Source of the DNA: M3007 sp037130425
Lineage (GTDB): Bacteria > Bacteroidota > Bacteroidia > Chitinophagales > Saprospiraceae
Length of the DNA stretch: 64,000 bases
Assembly (NCBI GenBank): GCA_037130425.1
Contig: JBAXTB010000001.1
Coordinates: forward strand, 10,800-74,799
Reading direction: 5' to 3'
Below are positions 35,882 through 44,670 of the stretch, in pieces. The position numbers and the translations under genes are program-made. The first letter of the stretch is position 1. Every line of letters starts with the position of its first letter. The notes below the pieces were generated by a model, which was not told where the DNA came from, ran no database searches, and saw only the letters and a program-made list of their open reading frames with translations.

Positions 35882-36741
35882 TCGGGACGTTTATGTTTCC
35901 AGCGTTTATGAGACCAAAGCCAATTGCCCGGTTGTTCAATAATAAGTCTTTCTAATGCACGAAGATGCATTTCGGTTATTTTATATTCAGCTTCTGCTTT
36001 TGGATTCTCTGTCAATTCTTGTATCTCCAAAGTATAATACCCCCTTTTTACTCGTCGCATTGCTAAAAACACAACAACATGTCCAGTCGATTTAGCAATA
36101 CGTTCTGCTCCCATAAAAACGGGTGTGTCCTGATGAAGAAAAGTTGTCCAATAAGCATTTTCGGGATGAGGAGCCTGATCAGCAACGAGTAAAGAAATGA
36201 CAGGTACTTTTGAAGATGCAATTGAGCGAAAGGTGTGTTGCATTGATATTAATTCAGAACCATTGAGTTGACGAATTTCTTTCATCAATCGATCCATCAA
36301 TTCACTTGAAAGAGGTTTATAGGTAACAAGTGATCGCATGTCCATCACAGCTTTCAACCCCACACCCATCCATTCCCAATTACCATAATGTCCTGATACA
36401 GCTAAAATACTTCTTCCTTCTTTCTTATATTTATTCAAGAGTTCTGGGTTAATAAGCTTCACTCTAGAAGGAATAAGTTCCGGATTCAAACTGAGCATTT
36501 TAAACGATTCAACCATGATATCGGTAAAATTCAGATAAAAATCTTTAGCTATTTCATTTAATTCTTTTTCACTCTTTTCGGGGAATGATGTTTTGAGGTT
36601 TAACATTACAACCTCTTTACGATATCCTACTATTACACGAGTAAACCAAGCAAGAAAACTGGAAAGCGGATACAGCAAAAAGAGCGGTATTTGAGCGATT
36701 AAAAAGCCGCCACCTCGGAGCAAATAGTATGAAAATTTCAC
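35878..36741 (-). CDS. LpxL/HtrB-family lipid A (lysophospholipid) acyltransferase
   Basis: A 287-residue membrane-associated acyltransferase that in this family moves an acyl chain onto a lipid A precursor. An N-terminal hydrophobic segment (FLIAQIPLFLLYPLSSFLAW) anchors it. The catalytic H-x4-E motif is HYGNWE (H118, E123), followed by YKPLSSELMDRLMKEIR and SLLVADQAPHP, typical LABLAT features, and a C-terminal WSHKRWKHKRP segment. It starts with GTG overlapping the stop of the GWxTD gene (GTGA), so the genes are coupled. Intact and of normal length for Bacteroidota LpxL-like proteins. Confidence 0.93.
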   Translation of the reverse strand: MKFSYYLLRGGGFLIAQIPLFLLYPLSSFLAWFTRVIVGYRKEVVMLNLKTSFPEKSEKELNEIAKDFYLNFTDIMVESFKMLSLNPELIPSRVKLINPELLNKYKKEGRSILAVSGHYGNWEWMGVGLKAVMDMRSLVTYKPLSSELMDRLMKEIRQLNGSELISMQHTFRSIASSKVPVISLLVADQAPHPENAYWTTFLHQDTPVFMGAERIAKSTGHVVVFLAMRRVKRGYYTLEIQELTENPKAEAEYKITEMHLRALERLIIEQPGNWLWSHKRWKHKRPE

Positions 36742-38210
36742 CTCGGTGCTTGATAGTTTTGTTGAATCTGTGATCCAAACCGACTTGATGGAGATGTTTG
36801 ATCTATATCATTTGTTTGAGTATCACGCTTATAAATTAAGAGCTGCCATTGATCGTTCATAATTTCCCCCAAGGCATCTGAATGAATTAATTTATAATCA
36901 TTGGTTACAAGATCTGGATTGTAAAAAATAAAGCGTCTGTTCGATTGGTTTTTTACTTTATAATATTGCCAAATCTCGTAGGGATAAGCACTTGGTTCAT
37001 GAGGCATCATCGTGCGATTATCGGGAGGACCGTATTGCAAATAAACTCGCCCTCTATCTGTGTTGTATCCTTTACGAATAGATGTTGAAAACTCCTTTAC
37101 AACCTTACGTACTTCGAGAAAATACTTCTCCCATGCTTCTTGTGGATGTTGATTATCACGATTCAGCCAAAAAGAAAGCATGTATTGTTGCATCTGCTGA
37201 AGATCTTTTCCTTTGATAACATTGCTAGCAATGTTCTTCTCAAGCTCATACGATATTGGATATAAACATCGAATATGTTCGGCTAAACTATCTGGGTTTT
37301 TATAGAATGAAACAAAACTTCCTAAAACATTTATTTGAGTATATTGATTAGGATCGATCGTTTCATTTGGATTTGATCGTGCAAAATTAAGTTGCTTGGT
37401 GGCTCTTACTAAATTGTCTTTATCACGAATTTCAATTAACAATGAATAATTTCCACTAGGTAAATTTTTAATGTCAAACTCTTTCATCATAACATTGACT
37501 TCTGATGCCGTGAAACGAGTAAAGCCAGAGTAATTGGTTAACTGTTGACCATTACTTAAATCACGAATAAAAAAATTGCATAAATATTTTTGACCTTCTC
37601 CAAGAAATGCAAGTGTTTGATAAATCTCCGTGTAAAAAATCAACTTACTTTCATCTTTAATAAATACATCACCAACGTGCGGTATTAAATCATATCCTCC
37701 TTTAGATAGATTTCCTGGCTTTTCAGTTTTTGTATAAGATTCAACAAATTGAATATCAGAAACTGCAATGGAATCTCTTGGAAAATTGATTGAAAGTGGA
37801 AGTGACGTTTCAACAGGTTCGTTACTACTATTTAAATCACGAATACGAAGCCCAAGCTCATATACTCCAGCTCCAAGCGGAATACGTTGTTGATCTATGA
37901 AATTAAAACTCACATGAAGAGAATCGTCTGTTTCCGGACTCAGTAAATTATATTTATCGGCATATTTTATTTGATCACCTTGATTAACAGTGAGAATTAC
38001 TTCAATGGTTCCTTGAAATTTACCAGAAGATGTTTTCTTAAAAACAACACTAGAACCATTTACCATGATGTAAGTTTCTACATAAGGCTTATGTCCATTC
38101 ATCTGAAATACAGCATGGGAAAAAATAGCCTGAATTGAATTTCCTCCATTTTCAGCTAATGAAAGAAATGGAATTAGAAAAGAAAGAAGTAAAATATAAA
38201 AGCTTCTCAT
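36738..38210 (-). CDS. GWxTD domain-containing protein
   Basis: A 490-residue exported protein with an N-terminal signal peptide (residues 1-20, cleaved near LAENGG). Most of the chain is beta-rich. The C-terminal part carries the GWxTD domain named for its motif, here in the form GYNTDRGRVYLQYGPPDNR followed by YPYEIWQYY and RRFIFYNPD. The domain is common in Bacteroidota and related phyla; its function is unknown. It is the first gene of a coupled operon with the acyltransferase and glycosyltransferase, which hints at a role in envelope biogenesis (inference). The domain's signature Gly-Trp is Gly-Tyr here. Confidence 0.85.
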   Translation of the reverse strand: MRSFYILLLSFLIPFLSLAENGGNSIQAIFSHAVFQMNGHKPYVETYIMVNGSSVVFKKTSSGKFQGTIEVILTVNQGDQIKYADKYNLLSPETDDSLHVSFNFIDQQRIPLGAGVYELGLRIRDLNSSNEPVETSLPLSINFPRDSIAVSDIQFVESYTKTEKPGNLSKGGYDLIPHVGDVFIKDESKLIFYTEIYQTLAFLGEGQKYLCNFFIRDLSNGQQLTNYSGFTRFTASEVNVMMKEFDIKNLPSGNYSLLIEIRDKDNLVRATKQLNFARSNPNETIDPNQYTQINVLGSFVSFYKNPDSLAEHIRCLYPISYELEKNIASNVIKGKDLQQMQQYMLSFWLNRDNQHPQEAWEKYFLEVRKVVKEFSTSIRKGYNTDRGRVYLQYGPPDNRTMMPHEPSAYPYEIWQYYKVKNQSNRRFIFYNPDLVTNDYKLIHSDALGEIMNDQWQLLIYKRDTQTNDIDQTSPSSRFGSQIQQNYQAPR

Positions 38211-38278
38211 GATTAGTATTTATACAAAAGTACCTGATTCAGTTCATGTATTCAACAACAATTTCAAAGGATAATCGC

Positions 38279-39766
38279 TTAAGACTTATAGTTAATTGTT
38301 GCTTCAACAGCTTTTTTCCAACCATGATATAAAACGTCAGTGATAATCCTATCGTTTTCAGGGATGAATGATTTTCCTTTTTTCCCAACTTCAGAACAAG
38401 CTTGAATTGAACTCCAAACACCAGCTGAAAGTCCTGCAAGTAAAGCCGCCCCTAATGCCGTTGTTTCAGTATATCTTGCACGAATTACTTCAACTTGAAG
38501 CAAATCACATTGAAATTGCATTAGTAAATTATTAGAAGAAGCTCCTCCATCAACAAATAAAATAGAAATGTCCATATTGGCATCTTCTTGCATCACTTTG
38601 AAGATATCAGTTGTTTGATAAGCAATAGATTCTAGGGCTGCACGTACAATATGAGCTCTATTAGTTCCTCGAGTTAAACCGAAAAAGGCCCCTCGTGCTT
38701 CTGAATTCCAATGTGGCGCTCCTAAGCCAACAAATGCTGGCACAAAATATACTCCGTTGGAATTTATAACTTGTGAAGCAATTCCTTCAGTTTCTGAAAC
38801 ATGAGAAATTAAACCCAATCCGTCACGTAACCATTGTATTGCAGAGCCAGCAACAAAAACACTTCCTTCAAGAGCATAACAAACTTTTCCACCGATCTTC
38901 CATGCAATAGTTGTGATTAATCCATTATTCGAATTAACTGGAATTCCTCCAGTATTCATTAACATAAAGCAACCTGTACCATACGTATTTTTTGCCATTG
39001 TAGAATGAATACATCCTTGACCAAACAACGCAGCTTGCTGATCACCTGCAATTCCATTTATTGAAATTCCTTCATCTAAAAAACCGGAAACAGTTGTCCC
39101 AAAATAGGTAGAACTTTCTTTTACTTCAGGTAAAATTGAAGATGGAATATTGAACCAGTTTAATAATTCAGTATCCCAACACAAATCATATATATTAAAT
39201 AATAATGTTCTCGAAGCATTACTGTAATCAGTTGCATGAACTTTACCTCCTGTTAAATTCCAAAGCAACCATGTATCGATCGTTCCAAAAGCCAATTCAC
39301 CTGATTCTGCTTTAGTTCGAATTCCTTCAATATTTTCTAAAATCCATGCAATTTTACTCGCAGAAAAATAAGCATCCAATTCCAATCCGGTTTTACTACG
39401 AATTGATTCTTTTAATCCAAGATTTTGCAAACGATCACAAATAGATAAAGATTGGCGACTTTGCCATACAATAGCTGGATAAACAGCCTTTCCAGAATTC
39501 CTATCCCACAAAATAGTTGTTTCTCGTTGATTGGTTATTCCTAAAGTGAAAATATCATTTCCTTTTAATCCCAATTGATTTAAAACCAAATTATATGTTT
39601 CCTTAACACCTTCAAGTATTTCATCTGGATCATGTTCCACCCAACCAGGGTGAGGAAAATACTGAGTAAATTCCTTTTGAGCTGAAGCTAATACATTTCC
39701 AATTTCATCAAAGAGAATGCAACGTGTCGAAGTAGTCCCTTGGTCGATTGATAATATTTTTTTCAT
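38279..39766 (-). CDS. glpK: Glycerol kinase
   Basis: Phosphorylates glycerol to glycerol-3-phosphate with ATP. The 495-residue protein (E. coli 502) opens with the FGGY phosphate loop ILSIDQGTTSTRCILFD and FPHPGWVEHDPDEI, has WLLWNLTGG, the GIAGDQQAALFGQGC motif, KNTYGTGCFMLMNTG and LFVDGGASSNNLLMQFQCDLL, all classic GlpK sequences. No glpF or glpD is next to it. A palindrome 90 bases upstream of the ATG could be an operator. The gene is intact. Confidence 0.97.
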   Translation of the reverse strand: MKKILSIDQGTTSTRCILFDEIGNVLASAQKEFTQYFPHPGWVEHDPDEILEGVKETYNLVLNQLGLKGNDIFTLGITNQRETTILWDRNSGKAVYPAIVWQSRQSLSICDRLQNLGLKESIRSKTGLELDAYFSASKIAWILENIEGIRTKAESGELAFGTIDTWLLWNLTGGKVHATDYSNASRTLLFNIYDLCWDTELLNWFNIPSSILPEVKESSTYFGTTVSGFLDEGISINGIAGDQQAALFGQGCIHSTMAKNTYGTGCFMLMNTGGIPVNSNNGLITTIAWKIGGKVCYALEGSVFVAGSAIQWLRDGLGLISHVSETEGIASQVINSNGVYFVPAFVGLGAPHWNSEARGAFFGLTRGTNRAHIVRAALESIAYQTTDIFKVMQEDANMDISILFVDGGASSNNLLMQFQCDLLQVEVIRARYTETTALGAALLAGLSAGVWSSIQACSEVGKKGKSFIPENDRIITDVLYHGWKKAVEATINYKS

Positions 39767-39856
39767 TTACCGATTTTCAATTAACCTGTTCAAAACATAC
39801 TTATAAATGAGAATTCATTTGCTATTAAATTAAATGAGTTCCATGTATGAATAAAT

Positions 39857-39874
39857 AATAGTAAAGTTACTATT
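39857..39874. promoter_or_regulatory. Candidate operator palindrome upstream of glpK
   Basis: AATAGTAA-AG-TTACTATT is a perfect 8-bp inverted repeat with a 2-base spacer, 90 bases upstream of the glpK start. The form suits a dimeric regulator, but AT-rich palindromes arise by chance; no regulator is known for it. Confidence 0.3.
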
Positions 39875-39935
39875 TGAGAAGCTAACTATTCAATGACACA
39901 TATTAATTAAGCTAATTTTTAAAATGTAAAACTAA

Positions 39936-39966
39936 CTAAGTAAAATTATAAATCAATTTTACTTAG
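39936..39966 (-). terminator. Hairpin downstream of the TlpA-like gene
   Basis: Arms CTAAGTAAAATT (39936-39947) and AATTTTACTTAG (39955-39966) pair perfectly over 12 bp with a 7-base loop. On the minus strand a T-rich stretch follows. It is about 215 bases past the stop of the TlpA-like gene, so it may end that transcript; the stem is AT-rich and weak. Confidence 0.45.
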
Positions 39967-40179
39967 AATTGATAACATCCTTAATGGTGAAATAAATAAT
40001 GCATTATTTAACATTCCAAAAAATAATTTAATGAATTATTAAACAACAAATTTTAAGACGAAAATATCTTCAACAAAATTTCCATTCAAGCATTCTTTTT
40101 TCTGCATAAATAAAATTCAGTTGAATATAAATTAGATCATTGAGTATAAAATATAACGACCATTCTAAATATTGATTTT

Positions 40180-41583
40180 CTATTTGTTAAACTTTTCATA
40201 ATTCTTCAAAAAATCTTCAATCTTTTCAACGTCAATTCTTTTTGCTATAATTTTCTTATTTCTATCCAACACATATAAAACTGGAGTTGAATAAATATCA
40301 TAGTATTTTCGAAACTGAGCAGTTCCTAAAAGATCAGCAGCATTAATCCAATTTAGCTCTTTCTCCTTGATATATTTAAACCATTCCGATGTATCAGCTT
40401 CAATATAAACACCTAATACTTCTAAGTCAAATTCCTTTTTATATGTAATATAAAAATCTCTCAGTTTAGGAGTAACTTTTTGACAATGTCCGCAACTTGG
40501 GTCCCAAAAATAAACAAGAGTATATTTCTTTTTTATATCATTTAAAGCAATTGGATGAAAGTCACTTTTTAAAAGATGCATATTATTAGCAGTTACACCA
40601 ATTAAACAAGGCTCTAACGCAGATACTCTTTCTTTAATTTTACCTAATTGTTCATCTTCAACCCAATAAGCCTTACCATTCATATAGTAGTTTTTTGCCA
40701 TATAGACAAAAACAGCATCCATTCCCATAATTTCGGATTTCTCATAAGTATTTGTAATCCAATATACAAGGAACTTAAATGTTTCACTTTTCTCGTCAGT
40801 TAGATTAATCACTCGTTTCGCTGCTTGATTAATAGAATCTGGAATTTGAGGGGTTAATTTTTCAAAATACTGTTTAATTTTATTACCAAATACAGGAGAT
40901 CTTAATAATCTATCATCCTTTAGATCAAACTTATCAAAATAATGAGCTTTGTAATATCTATAAGCAAATGTTGAATCTTTTCGTCCATTACTTAAGATTG
41001 GTGTTTCTGGAATTTCCGGCTCCCAACTTGCATTAAATATTTTAGAAAGCAACATTTCGGGATGATTCGAGATAAATATATTCTTGTAGTCTTTAACTGA
41101 TCTATCTATACTATTTTGTTCATCTCGAATCAATTTTAATTTACCCTCATCCCCCTTAGACATATCAAATTCTTTTTTCAATCGTTCCATTTCTTTACCT
41201 CGAACTGATATCCAATTTAAATATTCATAAAAAGCTTCATTATCCTTCGAGCCTTTTACTTTCATATTTGAAATCAAATCCAAAGTATCAGTATCCATAC
41301 TAAATCTTTGCTCTTTATCAACAATTATTTCAAAATATTTGCGGCTTGGCAGTACCGCCAAGTATACACCTCCAGGTAGGTTCTCATCCCCTTTGAAAGT
41401 CAATTTTCCATTTTCATCAGCTAATGAAGAATCTCTTATATATTGTTTATCCCCAAAATAATAAGCTAATTGAATGTTTTGATTCTTAATCCCTTTAATA
41501 GTTAATTTGATTTCATAATTTCCAGCAATCAGAAAAGTTCTAGAAATAAATATAAGGACAAGAAGGAGCAAACTCTTTTTCAT
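40180..41583 (-). CDS. TlpA-like disulfide reductase with DUF4369-type N-terminal domain
   Basis: A 467-residue exported protein. A hydrophobic signal (MKKSLLLLVLIFISRTFLIAG) precedes a beta domain (GIKNQNIQLAYYFGDKQY, about residues 22-115) of the DUF4369 type, a helical middle part and a C-terminal thioredoxin fold. The redox site CGHC is at residues 364-367 in FWDPSCGHCQK. Such TlpA-like proteins work in the periplasm of Bacteroidota, for instance in keeping cysteines reduced. No heme-biogenesis or Dsb partner is nearby. It is divergent from the AddB-like gene. Confidence 0.87.
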   Translation of the reverse strand: MKKSLLLLVLIFISRTFLIAGNYEIKLTIKGIKNQNIQLAYYFGDKQYIRDSSLADENGKLTFKGDENLPGGVYLAVLPSRKYFEIIVDKEQRFSMDTDTLDLISNMKVKGSKDNEAFYEYLNWISVRGKEMERLKKEFDMSKGDEGKLKLIRDEQNSIDRSVKDYKNIFISNHPEMLLSKIFNASWEPEIPETPILSNGRKDSTFAYRYYKAHYFDKFDLKDDRLLRSPVFGNKIKQYFEKLTPQIPDSINQAAKRVINLTDEKSETFKFLVYWITNTYEKSEIMGMDAVFVYMAKNYYMNGKAYWVEDEQLGKIKERVSALEPCLIGVTANNMHLLKSDFHPIALNDIKKKYTLVYFWDPSCGHCQKVTPKLRDFYITYKKEFDLEVLGVYIEADTSEWFKYIKEKELNWINAADLLGTAQFRKYYDIYSTPVLYVLDRNKKIIAKRIDVEKIEDFLKNYEKFNK

Positions 41584-41775
41584 ATTTTAATTATTGTACA
41601 AAAAACACAACAAATATTATGCATTTTTTTAATACATTTACATTGATATCTATATTTAAAATGCAAATCTCTAATAATCAAGAATAAAACATATTATTTT
41701 TCTTTCAAAAAGATTTATCCATCTATAAATTAAAACTTCTGATAAAATATATAATCAAACTAAGTAATTTGCAGA

Positions 41776-44622
41776 ATGAATCAAAGTTTTGTAAAAGATG
41801 TCGCAACTTTATATTTGAAACTTTCTAAACAAGGAAAAACAACTTGTTTAGTTTTCCCCAATAAACGATCAAAAATTTTCTTTCGAAAAGAACTGTCAAT
41901 CTTAAATCCAGAAGTTCAATGGTTTCCTCAACATTATTCTAGTGAAGAATTTGTTAAATTACTTACAGGGCTAAAGTTTATCGACTCCATTTCAATAATT
42001 TTTGAATTTTATATAGTATACCGACAATGTGAAGGTGAAAATGCAGAATCTTTTGAATCATTTAGCGTTTGGGCCCCACAATTAATACATGATTTCCAAG
42101 AAATTGATTTGTATTGTGTTGACTCCAAACAATTATTTAGTACAATTGACGATGCATATGCTTTGAAAAATTGGTCTCCGGATGGAATTATAATAACTGA
42201 AAATCAAAAACAATACTTAAAATTTTGGTCGCGAATTGGAGTTTGGTATAATTTATTTAATAACCATTTATATGACAAAGGAATAGCTACTACTGCTATG
42301 GCTTATCGCAATCTTTCTGAAGAAATTGCAACTCAAATTAAACAGTTTAATTACGATAAAATAATATTTGCTGGATTTAATGCATTGAATAAATCAGAAC
42401 AAAATATTATTTCTTATCTAAACAAAATTGGTATTGCTGAGATTATTTGGGACGCTGATTCACACTATATAAATAATGAAATAAATGAAGCTGGACATTT
42501 TATTCGACAATACTTAAACTATTGGCCAGTAGAACAAATATATGGTAGCAAACCATTTATTGAAAATTCAATAAAAAATATCCATATCTTAGGAGTTGCT
42601 AAAAACATTGGTCAATCATTAGTAGCAGGTAGTATATTAGATAATTTGGGTAAAGAAGATAAAGAATTAACAAATACTTCTTTGGTGTTATGTGACGAGC
42701 AATTATTATTGCCGATGCTAGATTTCCTACCAGAAAATATTGAAAATGTAAATATTACAATGGGTTTTCCAATGCATCTTCTACCTGTAAGTAATTTATT
42801 CTTACTGATTTTCGAAATGCATAATAAAGCTCGAATAAACTCATATGATAGCTCTAAAGAACCTTCATTTTATTATAGGGATTTATTACGTATTCTCCGA
42901 AATCCCATAATTGCTGCAACAATTGATAATAATAAATTACAACCGTTAATTGACTATATTGTTAAAGGTAAAAATATATTTATTAAACATTCAACTTTAC
43001 TAAATAATACATTTAATAATATAGAAATTCTAAGCAAATTAGATTTCTTATTTCAATCATGGGATAATGAAATAAATAATTCATTATCAACTTTAAAAAA
43101 ATTAGTGGAATACTTATATAATAGTATAAATTCAAGACAGATGGCTGATGTTGGATTAGATATGGAGGCTCTATTTACCATTAATTCCATTATTAAACAA
43201 ATAGAGAATCTTAAAGATACTTTTAGTGGCTTTAATAAAGTAAGGACTTTACAAAAAATATTTACACAGCTGATTAAGAGTCAAACATTTCCATTTTATG
43301 GAGAACAATTAAATGGATTACAAATAATGGGACTTCTAGAAACAAGAAATCTGGATTTCAAAAATTTAATACTCTTATCAGTAAATGAAGGTGTTATACC
43401 AGCATCAAAAATGCATCGTTCATTTATTCCAAATGATATTGCTAAATATTTTGGATTACCAACATATAAAGAAAGAGATGCAATCTATGCATACCATTTT
43501 TATCGTATGATACAACGTGCTGAAAATATATGGTTTGTATATAATACAGAAACTGATGAATTCGGAAAAGGAGAACAATCTAGATTTTTAACTCAATTAG
43601 AAAAAGAAATAAAAAGCGATAAAATAAAAATATCGAAAGAAATTTTTGTTCCTGAATTAGTATTTAATGAAGTGAATTCAATTGAGATAATAAAAACGAA
43701 TGAAATACTAGACAAAATTATTAATAAAATTAATGGAGAAAATGCCAACAACAACTTATCTCCAACAGCATTATCCATGTATCTAAATTGTACTTTATCT
43801 TATTACTTTAAATATATAGGTAAAATAAAAATAGATGAATTAACGACCGATGAAATAGAATCTAATATTATGGGGACTATTATTCATAATGTATTACAAT
43901 TTTTCTATCAACCTTTTGAAAATAAAATTATTACTTCTGAAGATATTATTAAAATGAAAAATAAAACAAAAAAAGAAGTTATAAATGCATTTAAAAATGA
44001 AGGTATTGATTTAAAAGATATTAAAAATGGAAATAATAATTTGATTTTTAATGGGGTAATAAAATTATTAAATAATTTCTTAGATTCTGAAATTTCTTAT
44101 ATAAAGAAACTAAATGAACATAATAGCTATTTAAAAATTGAAAAAATTGAAAGTGTTCTAACGTACAAACTGAAATTTAAAACAAATGGAATTGAAAGAG
44201 AAGTGGGGTTTAGAGGAAGAGTTGATAGAATCGATAAAATTGATAATACTATTAGAATTATCGATTACAAAACAGGTTTTATTACAAAATCTGATGTAAA
44301 GATAGATGATCAAAAAGAAATCCTTACAAATCCCAATAAATCTAAGGCACTTCAACTTTTACAATATACTTTGATGGCTCCAATTGAATATGATAATTTT
44401 AAAATTATCCCTGGAATTATTAGTCTTAGAAAACCCCAAGCAGGTATGATGGCATTAAACTTAAACAACAAAGAAGGATTAAATAATGAAGATAGATTAG
44501 AAACAAAAAATATATTTACTCAAATTATAAAGGAATTGTTAGATTCAAATATAAATTTCAAACAAGTTGAAGACTATACAAGGTGTATTTTCTGTGACTT
44601 CAAATCAATATGCAAAAGGTAG
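41776..44622 (+). CDS. AddB-like PD-(D/E)XK nuclease / inactivated helicase subunit
   Basis: A 948-residue protein like the B subunit of AddAB helicase-nucleases used in double-strand break repair and recombination. The N-terminus has a helicase-like layout with a weak nucleotide loop (CLVFPNKRSKIFFRKEL). The C-terminal nuclease has D817 (in RVDRID) and D830-Y-K832 (IIDYKTG). It also has an iron-sulfur cluster signature of one distant and three close cysteines, C672, C937, C940 and C946 (YLNCTLSYY and CIFCDFKSIC), as in AddB. The family in Bacteroidota usually sits with a UvrD-type AddA helicase, but none is next to it here. The gene is one of the most AT-rich in the window. Confidence 0.85.
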   Translation: MNQSFVKDVATLYLKLSKQGKTTCLVFPNKRSKIFFRKELSILNPEVQWFPQHYSSEEFVKLLTGLKFIDSISIIFEFYIVYRQCEGENAESFESFSVWAPQLIHDFQEIDLYCVDSKQLFSTIDDAYALKNWSPDGIIITENQKQYLKFWSRIGVWYNLFNNHLYDKGIATTAMAYRNLSEEIATQIKQFNYDKIIFAGFNALNKSEQNIISYLNKIGIAEIIWDADSHYINNEINEAGHFIRQYLNYWPVEQIYGSKPFIENSIKNIHILGVAKNIGQSLVAGSILDNLGKEDKELTNTSLVLCDEQLLLPMLDFLPENIENVNITMGFPMHLLPVSNLFLLIFEMHNKARINSYDSSKEPSFYYRDLLRILRNPIIAATIDNNKLQPLIDYIVKGKNIFIKHSTLLNNTFNNIEILSKLDFLFQSWDNEINNSLSTLKKLVEYLYNSINSRQMADVGLDMEALFTINSIIKQIENLKDTFSGFNKVRTLQKIFTQLIKSQTFPFYGEQLNGLQIMGLLETRNLDFKNLILLSVNEGVIPASKMHRSFIPNDIAKYFGLPTYKERDAIYAYHFYRMIQRAENIWFVYNTETDEFGKGEQSRFLTQLEKEIKSDKIKISKEIFVPELVFNEVNSIEIIKTNEILDKIINKINGENANNNLSPTALSMYLNCTLSYYFKYIGKIKIDELTTDEIESNIMGTIIHNVLQFFYQPFENKIITSEDIIKMKNKTKKEVINAFKNEGIDLKDIKNGNNNLIFNGVIKLLNNFLDSEISYIKKLNEHNSYLKIEKIESVLTYKLKFKTNGIEREVGFRGRVDRIDKIDNTIRIIDYKTGFITKSDVKIDDQKEILTNPNKSKALQLLQYTLMAPIEYDNFKIIPGIISLRKPQAGMMALNLNNKEGLNNEDRLETKNIFTQIIKELLDSNINFKQVEDYTRCIFCDFKSICKR

Positions 44623-44670
44623 CTTTTACTTCTTTTACTTTTCCCTAAATTTATCATATAATTCCAAGTA

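Larger units (their letters stand above)
39767..40179. other. Gene-free AT-rich spacer upstream of glpK
   Basis: About 410 bases with no gene. It holds two perfect inverted repeats (described separately) and otherwise low-complexity AT-rich DNA. Confidence 0.5.
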
